A DNA stretch of 64,000 bases from an uncultured Prevotellaceae bacterium (GTDB lineage Bacteria; Bacteroidota; Bacteroidia; Bacteroidales; Bacteroidaceae): the NCBI GenBank assembly GCA_900316475.1, contig ONDA01000003.1, forward strand, positions 39,443-103,442, read 5' to 3'. Shown in pieces: positions 17,595-26,475 of the stretch (position 1 is its first letter; each line of letters starts with the position of its first letter). A program made the translations under genes and the position numbers. The notes below the pieces were generated by a model, which was not told the DNA's origin, made no database searches, and saw nothing but the letters and a program-made list of their open reading frames with translations.

Positions 17595-18239
17595 ATGAAG
17601 AAGATATTACAAAGTTCTGTTTTCCGTGCATTGTGCGCCATCGTAATCGGCGGTCTGCTGATTAAGTATCCTGACAATACAATGACGGGTATCACCATCG
17701 CTATTGGAGCGCTATTCCTCGTGTCGGGCATCATTTCCATCGTCACTTATTTTTGGTCGAAACGCCACGTCAGCGAGTACAAGATCTACGACGCCGAGGG
17801 AAATCTCGTTGCCGGAGAACAGCCCACATTTCCCATCGTGGGCATAGGCAGTGCCATCCTGGGACTTGTCCTTGCCCTGATGCCTACGGCCTTTGTCTCA
17901 GCACTGATGTACATCATTGGCATCATCCTCATTCTCGGTGCCATCAACCAGTACATGTCGCTCATCAACGGACGACGTTACGGCCGTGTCAGCTTTTGGT
18001 ACTGGCTGATGCCGACCCTCATCCTGCTGACAGGTCTCTATGTCATGGTGAAGCCGATGGCACCCTTAGAGATGGCGATGCTCATCTTAGGCTGGTGCAC
18101 ACTGCTTTACGGCGTGGTAGAGCTCATCAATGCGATGAAACTCTACCGCGACAAGCAATCCTGGATTAAGGCCCAGGAACAGCCTCAGCAGCTCAACACC
18201 TTCGAAGAGATTAAGGAGGTGGAAGAAGAGGATGCTTAG
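17595..18239 (+). CDS. DUF308 / HdeD-family membrane protein
   Basis: A 214-residue integral membrane protein with about six hydrophobic segments arranged as three similar helical hairpins (residues about 12-55, 80-125, 138-180). This is the DUF308 (HdeD) pattern, with GLLIKYPDNTMTGITIAIG and GAINQYMSLINGRRYG. HdeD is linked to acid resistance in E. coli; no function is proven in Bacteroidota. The C-terminus is an acidic cytoplasmic tail. The ATG at 17595 is chosen because it precedes the first helix; upstream sequence in frame is not protein-like. It converges with uridine kinase, and the two stop codons overlap. Confidence 0.85.
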   Translation: MKKILQSSVFRALCAIVIGGLLIKYPDNTMTGITIAIGALFLVSGIISIVTYFWSKRHVSEYKIYDAEGNLVAGEQPTFPIVGIGSAILGLVLALMPTAFVSALMYIIGIILILGAINQYMSLINGRRYGRVSFWYWLMPTLILLTGLYVMVKPMAPLEMAMLILGWCTLLYGVVELINAMKLYRDKQSWIKAQEQPQQLNTFEEIKEVEEEDA

Positions 18240-18850
18240 ACGCCGGTGACGATACCCTGAATATAAGTCTTGAGAATGTGGATGCCCGTCCTGTTGTCTC
18301 CGCCCCAGGGGATGATGAGGTCGGCAAACTTCTTCGTGGGTTCTATGAACTGTTCGTGCATCGGCTTGAGCACCTTCTCGTAGCGGTCGAGCACCATGTC
18401 TACAGTACGGCCTCGCTCTACGACGTCGCGGCGGATATTACGGATGAGGCGCACGTCGTCGTCGGTATCGACAAAGATTTTCAGGTCCATCATGTCGCGC
18501 AACCGCTTGTAGTGCAGTGCCATGATGCCTTCAATGATGATGACGGGCTTAGGCTCTACGTGGATGGTCTCCTTCTGGCGGTTGCTTTCAATATAAGAAT
18601 AGGTGGGCTGTTCTACGGCCTTCCCCTCCTTGAGCATCTTGATATGCTCCGCGAGCAGTTTCCAGTCGAAGGCGTCAGGATGGTCGAAGTTGATGGCCTT
18701 CCGCTCCTCGGGCGTCATGTTTGTAGTGTCATTATAATACGAGTCAAGGGGAATCACTACCGCGCAGTGTGGCGGCAGTGCCTTGGCTATTCTCTTGACG
18801 ACGGTGGTTTTACCAGAACCCGTTCCGCCGGCGATTCCGATGATGGTCAT
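18236..18850 (-). CDS. udk: Uridine kinase
   Basis: A 204-residue uridine/cytidine kinase. The Walker A motif GGTGSGKTT is at residues 8-16, DSYYNDTTNMTPEER follows (the uridine-binding region), then FDHPDAFDW and IIEGIMALHY. It phosphorylates uridine and cytidine to UMP and CMP with ATP or GTP, the salvage step that traps imported nucleosides. The ATG at 18850 gives the canonical MTIIGIAGG start; the longer upstream frame overlaps the nuclease gene and is not coding. It lies 23 nt downstream of a secreted EEP-family nuclease on the same strand, so the two probably form an operon that links extracellular breakdown to salvage. Confidence 0.95.
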   Translation of the reverse strand: MTIIGIAGGTGSGKTTVVKRIAKALPPHCAVVIPLDSYYNDTTNMTPEERKAINFDHPDAFDWKLLAEHIKMLKEGKAVEQPTYSYIESNRQKETIHVEPKPVIIIEGIMALHYKRLRDMMDLKIFVDTDDDVRLIRNIRRDVVERGRTVDMVLDRYEKVLKPMHEQFIEPTKKFADLIIPWGGDNRTGIHILKTYIQGIVTGV

Positions 18851-18873
18851 ATCAGTTAGTGATTTACGATTTT

Positions 18874-19926
18874 CTATTTTTGTTCCTTGATGAGGTACAC
18901 TACCGTGGGCAGGTGGTCGCTGTAGCCGTTGAGCCAGGCGCCGCCGGCATGGGTGCGCAGGGTGTTGCCCTTGTACTTGCCCTCCTTCTGGAAGAGATAG
19001 TCGCGACGGAAAATCTGGTAGTTCCAGAGTTTCAGCGTCTTGTAGTCCTTCTTGCCGTCGCGGTCGAGCAAGGCGTTCGACACGATAATCTGGTCGAAGA
19101 GGTTCCATTTGCCGTCGTACTGCAGCGTTCCAGTGCCCGAGGCAAGGACGTCCCACCAGGGGTTCCACAGTCCGCCGGGCTCGTTGGGCACGTCCTTCAT
19201 CTTACGCTTGGCGACCAGGGCTTCAGCCATCGACTTGTCCTGCGGGTCGTCGTTCATGTCGCCCATGACGAGTATCTTCACGTTCGGGTCGGCTTTCACC
19301 AGCGAGTCTACCACCAGGCGTATCTGCCGGCCGCCCTCCTCACGATAGAACGAGGTGGCACCGCGCGACGGTAGGTGGTTGACGACGATGGCGACATGCT
19401 CGCCGGCCAGCGTACCGCTGACGGTGAGGAAGCCACGGGTGGCGCGTGCTGAGTCCTCAGGCAATATATATATATAAGGTACGAGCTTGACGTCACGCAC
19501 TTGGAACAGCTTCGGGTTATAGACCAGGCCGCAGTCGACGCCACGGCGGTCGGGACCCTCAAGGAGCAGGTACTTGAAGTTCTTGGCTTTCAGCGGCTCC
19601 TGGTTGCAGAGGTCTTCGAGGCATTTCGCATTCTCCACCTCCGACACGCCGATGGCGGCACAGCCTACGCCGGGCAGCTTGTCGGTGCCCATCTCGCTGA
19701 GCACACGCGCCATGTTCTTCAGCTTACTCGAATACTTCAGACCCGTCCAGCGGTTGGCACCGTCGGGCAGATATTCATAGTCGTTCTTACCTGCATCGTG
19801 ACAAGTGTCGAACAGATTCTCCAGGTTGTAGAACCCCACGCCATACACCGAAAACTTCTTCTGTGCCTGGCTTGCGCCGGTTGTCAGCAACAACGTCAGC
19901 GCCACAAAAAACAGACATTTTTTCAT
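18874..19926 (-). CDS. Secreted endonuclease/exonuclease/phosphatase-family protein
   Basis: A 350-residue protein of the EEP superfamily (PF03372 type). A signal peptide covers about residues 1-21 (cleavage near SQA/Q). The metal and catalytic landmarks are in order: VGFYNLENLFDT, GVSEVENAKCLEDL, VVNHLPSR, VMGDMNDDPQD, and the C-terminal GYSDHLPTVVY with the catalytic His. The family includes DNases, RNases and phosphoesterases; the substrate is not certain, but a secreted form beside uridine kinase and a TonB receptor argues for extracellular nucleic acids or nucleotides. It is divergent from the receptor operon and shares a 140-bp intergenic region with back-to-back promoters. Confidence 0.9.
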   Translation of the reverse strand: MKKCLFFVALTLLLTTGASQAQKKFSVYGVGFYNLENLFDTCHDAGKNDYEYLPDGANRWTGLKYSSKLKNMARVLSEMGTDKLPGVGCAAIGVSEVENAKCLEDLCNQEPLKAKNFKYLLLEGPDRRGVDCGLVYNPKLFQVRDVKLVPYIYILPEDSARATRGFLTVSGTLAGEHVAIVVNHLPSRGATSFYREEGGRQIRLVVDSLVKADPNVKILVMGDMNDDPQDKSMAEALVAKRKMKDVPNEPGGLWNPWWDVLASGTGTLQYDGKWNLFDQIIVSNALLDRDGKKDYKTLKLWNYQIFRRDYLFQKEGKYKGNTLRTHAGGAWLNGYSDHLPTVVYLIKEQK

Positions 19927-19946
19927 AAGCGGTCAGTAATAATGAT

Positions 19947-19955
19947 GCAAAGATA
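19947..19955 (-). promoter_or_regulatory. Promoter -7 box for the nuclease/uridine kinase operon
   Basis: TATCTTTGC on the minus strand lies 21 nt upstream of the nuclease ATG. It sits in the shared divergent intergenic region opposite the TonB-receptor promoter. Confidence 0.65.
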
Positions 19956-19995
19956 CATTTTTTTTGGGAAAGTATTGCAGTTTCCTTGAAAAAAG

Positions 19996-20028
19996 TTTTG
20001 TCAGTTCGGTATTTTTCCTTAACTTTGC
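19996..20028 (+). promoter_or_regulatory. Promoter for the TonB-receptor operon (-33 and -7)
   Basis: TTTTG at 19996-20000 and TAACTTTGC at 20020-20028 are separated by 19 nt, a textbook Bacteroidota promoter spacing. The receptor ATG is 39 nt further downstream. Together with the minus-strand site it forms a back-to-back divergent promoter pair, which would allow joint control of the whole locus. Confidence 0.7.
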
Positions 20029-20066
20029 GTGCAAACAATGATTACTAACCGTTAAACAAACTGTCT

Positions 20067-22607
20067 ATGAGAAAAACGCTGAGACTAACAGTGATGGCCA
20101 TCTGCTGTTCAGCCGCTGCCATGGCACAGGAGCCTGTCGACTCCATTGCCACAGATTTGCAGGACGAGCAGGCCTTCACTTTCACTGAGGCGCAATTAGA
20201 GGATGACGAGACGGCATCGCAGAACATTACCGTCATCTCGTCGAACAGGAACGTCTATGCCAGCGAGGTGGGCTACCGCTTCAGCCCGGCACGTTTCAAG
20301 TATCGCGCCTACAACGCCAAGTACACCGACATGTATATCAACGGCAATCCCGTGAACGACATCGAACGCGGACAGTTCGGCTACTCCTTCGTGGGCGGCC
20401 TGAACAATCAGACACGTGCCCGCGAGTCATCGCTGCCGTTCGAGGACAACAACTACTCGATGAGTGCGCTCGGCGGTTCGGGCAACTACAACTTCCGCCC
20501 GTCGTCGTTTGCCACAGGCCAGCGCGCATCGCTCGCCTTCGGCAACCGCAGCTACAACCTGCGCGCCATGTACACCTACAACACCGGCATCATGGAGAAC
20601 GGCTGGGCTTTCACGGGGTCGCTGACCTACCGCTGGGGCAACGGCATCGGATTCGTCGAGGGCACGTCGTACAACTCGCTGAGCTACTTCCTCGGTGCCG
20701 AGAAGATTCTGAACGACCAGCACCGCGTGAGCCTCGTCACCTGGGGCAACCCCACGGAGCGCGGTGCCCAGCGTGGCGCAACGGACGAGATGTACTGGAT
20801 TGCCGGCACACACTACTACAACCCCAACTGGGGCTACCAGGACGGCAAGAAGCGTAACTCGCGCATCGTGAAGGACTTCGCTCCGGCAGCCCTGCTGACG
20901 TGGGACTGGACGATTGACGAACAGACGAAGCTCACGACCTCGCTGCTGGGCAAGTACACGATGTACAGCAACAGCCGACTGGCCTACAACGGCGGTACGA
21001 ACCCCGACCCGGACTACTACTCGCTGATGCCGAGCTTCAACTACAACGTGTGGAACCCGGAGGCAACACTCTTCCACGACGATGCCGCCTTTGCCAACTG
21101 GCAGGCTGCCTACGACTACCTCAGTGCATCGGAGGACAACCGTCAGGTGAACTGGGGACGTATGTACTACGCCAACAGTCTGATGGCTGCCGAGGGGCAG
21201 GACGCTATGTACTATGTGCAGCGCGCCCACGACGACCAGCTGACGTTCTCGCTGGCCTCGAAGCTCGACAAGCAGTTAGGCAAGAACACGTCGCTGAGCG
21301 TCGGTCTGCAGCTGGCCAACAATACGGGTATGCATTACCAGACGATGGACGACCTGCTGGGCAATGCCAAGTTCCACAACATCAACACCTACGCCTTGAA
21401 GGACTACGGCTCACTCTCGTCGAAGGTGTTCTACGACATGAACGACGGCGCAGAGGCTAAGGAAGTGAAGGTCGGCGACAAGTTTGCCTACGACTACAAC
21501 ATCCTGGTCAACAAGGCACAGGCATGGGCGTCGCTGGCTACCGACCTCAGATTCACCCACCTCTTTGTTGCCGGTCGTCTCAGTGGCATCACCATGCAGC
21601 GCGACGGTAAGATGCGCAACGGTATGGCTCCCGAAAACTCTTACGGCAAGAGCGGCACGGCGAAGTTCCTCGACGGCGGTGCCAAGGCTGGTGCCAACAT
21701 CACCCTGGGCGGTGGCCACGCCATCGCCATAGGTGCTGGCTACGAGTGGAAAGCCCCCACCCCACGCACTGCCTTCGCAGCAGCCCAGATTAACAACGAC
21801 TTCGTCAACGGCCTGAAACAGGAGAAGATTTTCTCCGGCGAGTTCGGCTATCAGTGGAAGAACGCCCTGTTAAGCCTCAACCTCAACGGCTACTACGCCC
21901 AGATGAAGGACGTGACGGAGCAGAGCCTCTTCTACTCCGACATCGAGAGCTCGTTCGCCTACGTGTCGCTGACTGGCATCGAGAAGCAGTTCTACGGCGT
22001 GGAGCTCGGCCTGAACGTCAAGACTACCGAATGGCTGAACATCAAGGCATTAGGTACCGTCAGCGAGGCGAAGTACACCAGCAATGCCAATATGCGGATG
22101 CTGCTGTCGAACTCTGGCAACTACATCGACGAACTGTGTATCATCGACGGTATGCGTGAGGGCAGCACGCCGCTCGCAGCAGGCAGCCTGGACCTGAACA
22201 TCCACTACAACTTCTGGTATATCGACCTCATCGGCAACTACTACGACAACATCTATATGTACTTCGCTCCCATCTCGCGCCGCGAGACCGAGGTTCCCAA
22301 AACTCTCGTCAACGGCGAGAAGGTGTACGACAGCCCTGACCAGGCCAAGGGCGACGGCGGCTTCATGCTCGACGCCTCTATCGGCAAGACATTCCGACTG
22401 AAGCAGGGCCGCCGCATCGGCTTCAACCTGATGCTGACCAACATTCTGAACAACATCAAGATCTGCACCGGCGGTATGGAGCAGAACCGTCTCGACACCA
22501 AGCAGGAAGAGGAGCGCACGAACAATGCCTACCGCTTCCAGCAGAGCCCGCGTAAGTTCTATGCCAACGGCATCAACGGCATGCTGATGATTAATTACTA
22601 TTTCTAA
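20067..22607 (+). CDS. TonB-dependent outer-membrane receptor
   Basis: An 846-residue outer-membrane protein. A signal peptide covers residues 1-20 (cleavage after AMA). A plug-like region follows: ARFKYRAYNAKYTDMYING, then NDIERGQFGYSF, which matches the plug motif of TonB receptors. The rest is a barrel of aromatic, alternating strands that ends in MLMINYYF with the C-terminal aromatic. It lacks the carboxypeptidase-regulatory-like N-terminal domain typical of SusC. The substrate is unknown; its divergent neighbours (a secreted nuclease and uridine kinase) and OB-fold-like partners suggest nucleic-acid fragments or nucleosides. It leads an operon of three genes. Confidence 0.88.
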   Translation: MRKTLRLTVMAICCSAAAMAQEPVDSIATDLQDEQAFTFTEAQLEDDETASQNITVISSNRNVYASEVGYRFSPARFKYRAYNAKYTDMYINGNPVNDIERGQFGYSFVGGLNNQTRARESSLPFEDNNYSMSALGGSGNYNFRPSSFATGQRASLAFGNRSYNLRAMYTYNTGIMENGWAFTGSLTYRWGNGIGFVEGTSYNSLSYFLGAEKILNDQHRVSLVTWGNPTERGAQRGATDEMYWIAGTHYYNPNWGYQDGKKRNSRIVKDFAPAALLTWDWTIDEQTKLTTSLLGKYTMYSNSRLAYNGGTNPDPDYYSLMPSFNYNVWNPEATLFHDDAAFANWQAAYDYLSASEDNRQVNWGRMYYANSLMAAEGQDAMYYVQRAHDDQLTFSLASKLDKQLGKNTSLSVGLQLANNTGMHYQTMDDLLGNAKFHNINTYALKDYGSLSSKVFYDMNDGAEAKEVKVGDKFAYDYNILVNKAQAWASLATDLRFTHLFVAGRLSGITMQRDGKMRNGMAPENSYGKSGTAKFLDGGAKAGANITLGGGHAIAIGAGYEWKAPTPRTAFAAAQINNDFVNGLKQEKIFSGEFGYQWKNALLSLNLNGYYAQMKDVTEQSLFYSDIESSFAYVSLTGIEKQFYGVELGLNVKTTEWLNIKALGTVSEAKYTSNANMRMLLSNSGNYIDELCIIDGMREGSTPLAAGSLDLNIHYNFWYIDLIGNYYDNIYMYFAPISRRETEVPKTLVNGEKVYDSPDQAKGDGGFMLDASIGKTFRLKQGRRIGFNLMLTNILNNIKICTGGMEQNRLDTKQEEERTNNAYRFQQSPRKFYANGINGMLMINYYF

Positions 22608-22625
22608 AGAAAGGAGGACTACAGT

Positions 22626-23477
22626 ATGAAAGCTATCAAATATTTAGCCTTTGTCGCCATCTGCATGCTGGCAGCAGCGTGCGAGAAGACGGAATGGGAC
22701 GTCATCACCCCTGCCCCTTCTGAACTCTACGGCAACAACAGCATCACCGACGACAACATCGTCACCATAGCCCAGCTGAAGGAGATTTACCCCCACGTCT
22801 TTGGCAACATCGACGCGGTTTTCCCCATCGAGCGCGACCTGAAAATCAAGGGACGCGTCACGGGCAACGACCTGCGCGGCAACATCTACAAGCAGTTTAT
22901 GGTGCAGGACGAGACGGGAGCCATCATCATCGCCGTCAACGAGAGCGGCATCAGCGGCTACATGGCCGAAGGGCAGGAAATCATCATCGACCTGAAAGGC
23001 CTGCATATCGGCGGCTATCGCAAGCAGCCCGAGATTGGTGCACCCTACAACGGCAACAGCATCGGACGCATGAACAAGGACGTGTTCCAGAAGCACTTCA
23101 AGTTCACGGGCAGCCCTATCCAGCCCATACAGCCTGTCGACTTCGACGTCAAGATGGACATGGAAGAGCACTGTGCCAAACTGGTGACACTGAAGAACGT
23201 CACCTTTGCTGATGCCGACGGCAAAAACACCTACGCCCCCGGCGACAACAGCGCCCCCATCGTGGGTGGCTGCGTCAACCGCACACTGACGGGCATCGCG
23301 TCGTCGAAGCTGGTCGTCCGCACCAGTACCTACGCTAAGTTTGCTGCCAACAAACTGCCTTACGACGAGGTGAACAAGAAGCCCCGCGTGGTGAACATCA
23401 CCGGCATTGCCACCCGCTACAACGACACCTGGCAGATTCTTATCCGCAAGGAGTCAGACATAGAAATCGTGAATTGA
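22626..23477 (+). CDS. DUF5689 lipoprotein
   Basis: A 283-residue surface or periplasmic lipoprotein. The signal peptide ends in the lipobox LAAAC with Cys at about residue 19. The body matches the DUF5689 pattern: IVTIAQLKEIYP, IKGRVTGNDLRGNIYKQFMV, QDETGAIIIAV and GQEIIIDLKGLHIGGYRKQ, which reads as an OB-fold-like beta barrel. The function is not proven; in Bacteroidota such proteins commonly accompany TonB receptors. It starts 18 nt after the receptor stop, with an AAAGGAGG Shine-Dalgarno-like site between them, strong for this phylum. It is probably a partner of the receptor. Confidence 0.85.
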   Translation: MKAIKYLAFVAICMLAAACEKTEWDVITPAPSELYGNNSITDDNIVTIAQLKEIYPHVFGNIDAVFPIERDLKIKGRVTGNDLRGNIYKQFMVQDETGAIIIAVNESGISGYMAEGQEIIIDLKGLHIGGYRKQPEIGAPYNGNSIGRMNKDVFQKHFKFTGSPIQPIQPVDFDVKMDMEEHCAKLVTLKNVTFADADGKNTYAPGDNSAPIVGGCVNRTLTGIASSKLVVRTSTYAKFAANKLPYDEVNKKPRVVNITGIATRYNDTWQILIRKESDIEIVN

Positions 23478-23510
23478 CAAATGAAGATTGATAATTAAAA
23501 ACAAAAAACT

Positions 23511-25265
23511 ATGAAAAAGATATTGTACAGCGTCATGGCACTGGCCATCGCAGCCATGACATTCACCGCTTGTGAAGACGTTCCAGCACCTTACGACACT
23601 CCTACCGGGGGGGGCACTGGCGGCGGCGGCACCGAAGTCACTTACGAGGGTGAGGGCACACTTGAGAAACCCTACACCGTGGCTGACGCCATCAAGTACG
23701 CCAAGTCCTTCGGACAAGCAGAGTCAGAAAAGCAAGTCTACATCAAGGGCTACATCACGAACATCACCGAGGAGTACTCAACGAACTATGGTAATGCAAA
23801 CTTCGACATTTCAGACAGCAAGGATGGCGGAAACAAGTTCACCTTCTACCGTGGTCTCTACCTCGGCAACAAGAAGTTCGCTTCAGGCGACACGCAAATC
23901 AAGAAAGGCGACGAGGTCATCATCTACGGAAAGGTGGTCAACTACCGTGGCAACACCCCCGAGACCGTGCAGAACGCTGCATACCTCTACTCGCTTAACG
24001 GCGTGACAGCTGGCGGCGGTAGCGAAACCCCAACGGCAGAAGCCAAGGGTGCTGGCACCCTGGAAGACCCGTTCAACGTTGCTGCTGCTATTGCCTATGC
24101 TAAGCAAGTAGGCTCTGGCGAATCTGACAAAGAGGTCTACATCAAGGGCAAAGTGTCTAAGATTACCGCTAACTACGTAGCTGACAACTATGGCAACGCT
24201 ACATTCTACATCTCAGAAGACGGTACATCAGCGGGCGAATTTTATTGCTATCGCACTCTGTATTTGGGCAACCAGAAGTACACCAGTGGAAAATTATTGG
24301 AGCTGAAGGACGAAGTCATTATCTGTGGTAAAGTCACCTGCTATATGGGCAACACGCCGGAAACCGTACAGAACAAATCATATCTCTACTCGCTCAATGG
24401 AGCTACAACTGGAGGCGGCGAGGAGCCTGCGCCGACGACAGACTTAGGCACAGCTGACGCACCGTTGAACGTTGCCAAGGCCCTTGAAATCATCAATGGC
24501 TATGAGGCTGCCGGCTCTTCTCCCACCGATGCCTACGTCAAGGGAAAGATAGTATCAGTACAAAGCTACAACTCACAGTACAAGAGCATCACTTACTACA
24601 TCTCTGACGACGGGACAGAGACCAACCAACTACAAGTGTACAGCGGCAAGGGCCTGAACGGTGCTGACTTTGCTGCCAAGGAAGACCTGACCGTAGGTGC
24701 TACGGTCGTGGTCAAAGGACAATTAAAGAAATACGTCAAGAATGATGTCGTCACACCAGAGATTAACCAGAACAGCCAGATTGTCTCTATTGACAGCAAC
24801 ACGGGCGGTGGTGGCACTGAACCTGGCGGCGGAGGCGGTGAAGTGAGCGGCAACGCTATTTCCGTTAATTTCTCAAGCCTGGGACTATCCAACCAGGAAA
24901 AGGTTTCGACGCTGACACTCAGCGACGGCACCACCCTGACATTCGACGGTGGCGGCAACTCAAACTCACCGGCATACTATAACACGGGAACTGCTCTCCG
25001 TATGTACCCCAAGAACACCATGACTATCAACGCCGGCAGCAAGAAGATTGCCGCTATCGAGATTGAGTGCAACGAGTACAGCGGAACGGTGTACAATGCC
25101 AGTGGCGACATCACCGTCAATAACACCAAGATGACCATTGACGGCCTCAAACTGAAGTTCGACGGTCCCAATGCCTCTACGGCTAACATTGCCAATGCGT
25201 CTACAACGACAGGCGCTCCCAGCCAGCTGCGAATGATGACCTTAAAAATCACCTACGCCGAATAA
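23511..25265 (+). CDS. Lipoprotein with three OB-fold-like repeats
   Basis: A 584-residue lipoprotein. The lipobox is FTAC at about residues 18-21, followed by a glycine-rich linker. Three homologous repeats of about 120 residues (roughly 45-165, 175-300 and 310-430) share the order: VAdAIkYAKs, VYIKGyI, TNYGNA.FdISD, YRgLYLGNkKf, GDEVIIYGKVVNYRGN and PETVQN. These look like the OB-fold-type repeats of DUF6359-like proteins. After a second glycine-rich linker a beta-rich C-terminal domain of about 130 residues follows (SVNFSSLGLSNQEKVSTLTL). OB folds often bind nucleic acids, but binding here is an inference. It is the third gene of the receptor operon. Confidence 0.82.
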   Translation: MKKILYSVMALAIAAMTFTACEDVPAPYDTPTGGGTGGGGTEVTYEGEGTLEKPYTVADAIKYAKSFGQAESEKQVYIKGYITNITEEYSTNYGNANFDISDSKDGGNKFTFYRGLYLGNKKFASGDTQIKKGDEVIIYGKVVNYRGNTPETVQNAAYLYSLNGVTAGGGSETPTAEAKGAGTLEDPFNVAAAIAYAKQVGSGESDKEVYIKGKVSKITANYVADNYGNATFYISEDGTSAGEFYCYRTLYLGNQKYTSGKLLELKDEVIICGKVTCYMGNTPETVQNKSYLYSLNGATTGGGEEPAPTTDLGTADAPLNVAKALEIINGYEAAGSSPTDAYVKGKIVSVQSYNSQYKSITYYISDDGTETNQLQVYSGKGLNGADFAAKEDLTVGATVVVKGQLKKYVKNDVVTPEINQNSQIVSIDSNTGGGGTEPGGGGGEVSGNAISVNFSSLGLSNQEKVSTLTLSDGTTLTFDGGGNSNSPAYYNTGTALRMYPKNTMTINAGSKKIAAIEIECNEYSGTVYNASGDITVNNTKMTIDGLKLKFDGPNASTANIANASTTTGAPSQLRMMTLKITYAE

Positions 25266-25302
25266 CCTTATCGGTTACCAACTTCCACGGCCCGCCGCCC
25301 TG

Positions 25303-26475
25303 CTACTCGCAGATACGGCGGGCCATTTCGTTGAGCATCATACACTTGTCGCGGGTGATGGCGAGACGCTCGTTATGGTGCTCCCACGGAGCAAGAATCA
25401 GCATCTGCCCACGGGCGCAGGCGTCGAACCGGCGACCACCGGGCTTCGCCAGGTCGGTGATGCCGTTCTCCTGAAGGAAGACGACGGGGTAGCCGGCATC
25501 GAAGACAGCGCGCATGATGGTCTTTTCGCCCTTAGAGATGCAGGGCGACACAAAGACCGCCCCAGCGGCACCCATCGCCAGCATCTGCGACGTCAGCGCT
25601 GCCAGCGCCTCGTCGGTGATACGTCGCGAGCACTGCACCTGCACCTTCTGCGGATGGTCCAGAAGGAAGCGGTTGCCGATGGCCGAGAAGGTCATACCGG
25701 CATACTGCACGTTACGCTGCACGCGGAAAAAGTCAGGATGCTCGCGCTTGACAAGCAGGCGGCGGGGGTTGTCCTGCAGGTAAGCCTTCCACCGGGCTAA
25801 GGTGTGGTAGTTATGGAGGATGCGGTCGTTGTAGCCCTTCTCCCAGAGGAGGCCCCGCTTGCGCTGCGACACTGTCGCAGCGCACGGGGAAGGCAGGACA
25901 CCACCACCCGAAGCCAAGCCGCCCGAAGCCAAGCTACCCGAAGCCAAGCCACCACCACCCGAAGCCAAGCCGCCCGAAGCCAAGCCACCCGAAGCCAAGC
26001 CGCCCGAAGCCAAGCCGCCGCCACTTAGTAACCTGCCTTCCCCCGTGCGTTGCGACATTGTCGCAACGGAAGCCTCCCACGCCCGGTAAGCCCTATTACA
26101 CCCCGCCTTGAACCCGCGGATAACATCCCCCAGCTGCAGCCCCTCCGTGGCCTCTCGGAAATAGAGGATACCATGCAGATGGTCGGGCATGAGCTGCAAC
26201 GCCACTACCGCCACCTGAGGATAAAAACTACTGATAGCCCACCACGCCTCGCACACGGCCTCTCCCAGCGGCGTCGGCTGCAGACGGGGCGCCTCGACAC
26301 TGTCGGCGGGAGCCTCGCACTGCCCAACCACGCTGCCCAGCAACGGCCGCCGCCCCTCCACCGCCATCGTCACCATGTAGAAACACTGGCTGGTATAGTC
26401 ATGCTCATTGCTGCGGCGCTTCATCGACGGTTGCGTCGGACGCTTGAAGGGGTTTTCCTGTTTTTCTTCTTTCAT
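25303..26475 (-). CDS. REP-associated tyrosine transposase (RAYT) with insertion and extra C-terminal domain
   Basis: A 390-residue Y1 transposase of the TnpA_REP type. Residues about 24-235 carry the HUH-nuclease core: SQCFYMVTMAVEGRRPLLG, the HUH motif PDHLHGILYF (His99, His101), and the tyrosine-bearing helix in ILHNYHTLARWKAYLQDNPRR. The core is interrupted at about residues 136-205 by a segment of GGLAS repeats bounded by inverted repeats; frame is kept. A further C-terminal domain of about 130 residues (FSAIGNRFLLDHPQKVQVQC, VFVSPCISKGEKTIMRA, ILAPWEHHNERLAITRDKCM) is not part of the Y1 domain and is vaguely reminiscent of DprA-like Rossmann folds. Palindromic REP-like islands lie inside it and just upstream. 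Confidence 0.82.
   Translation of the reverse strand: MKEEKQENPFKRPTQPSMKRRSNEHDYTSQCFYMVTMAVEGRRPLLGSVVGQCEAPADSVEAPRLQPTPLGEAVCEAWWAISSFYPQVAVVALQLMPDHLHGILYFREATEGLQLGDVIRGFKAGCNRAYRAWEASVATMSQRTGEGRLLSGGGLASGGLASGGLASGGLASGGGGLASGSLASGGLASGGGVLPSPCAATVSQRKRGLLWEKGYNDRILHNYHTLARWKAYLQDNPRRLLVKREHPDFFRVQRNVQYAGMTFSAIGNRFLLDHPQKVQVQCSRRITDEALAALTSQMLAMGAAGAVFVSPCISKGEKTIMRAVFDAGYPVVFLQENGITDLAKPGGRRFDACARGQMLILAPWEHHNERLAITRDKCMMLNEMARRICE
25861..26068. repeat. Palindrome-bounded insertion with 15-bp tandem repeats inside the RAYT gene
   Basis: Each end is a perfect palindrome: GCGCTGCGACA-C-TGTCGCAGCGC at 25861-25883 and CGTTGCGACA-T-TGTCGCAACG at 26048-26068. Beyond these, CGCACGGGGAAGGCAGG at the left and CCTGCCTTCCCCCGTGCG at the right extend the terminal inverted repeat to about 25 bp. 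The centre, about 25908-26022, holds some eight copies of a 15-bp unit (CGAAGCCAAGCC with a variable 3 bp), read on the minus strand as GGLAS. The flanking coding sequence (ATMSQR before, ATVSQR after) is duplicated, as if the palindrome had been copied. Confidence 0.8.

Noticed and set aside
20427-21230. A 267-codon minus-strand ORF opposite the TonB receptor
   Set aside because: It is a Val/Arg/His-rich shadow of a GC-rich coding region; the receptor frame has signal peptide, plug and C-terminal aromatic residue.
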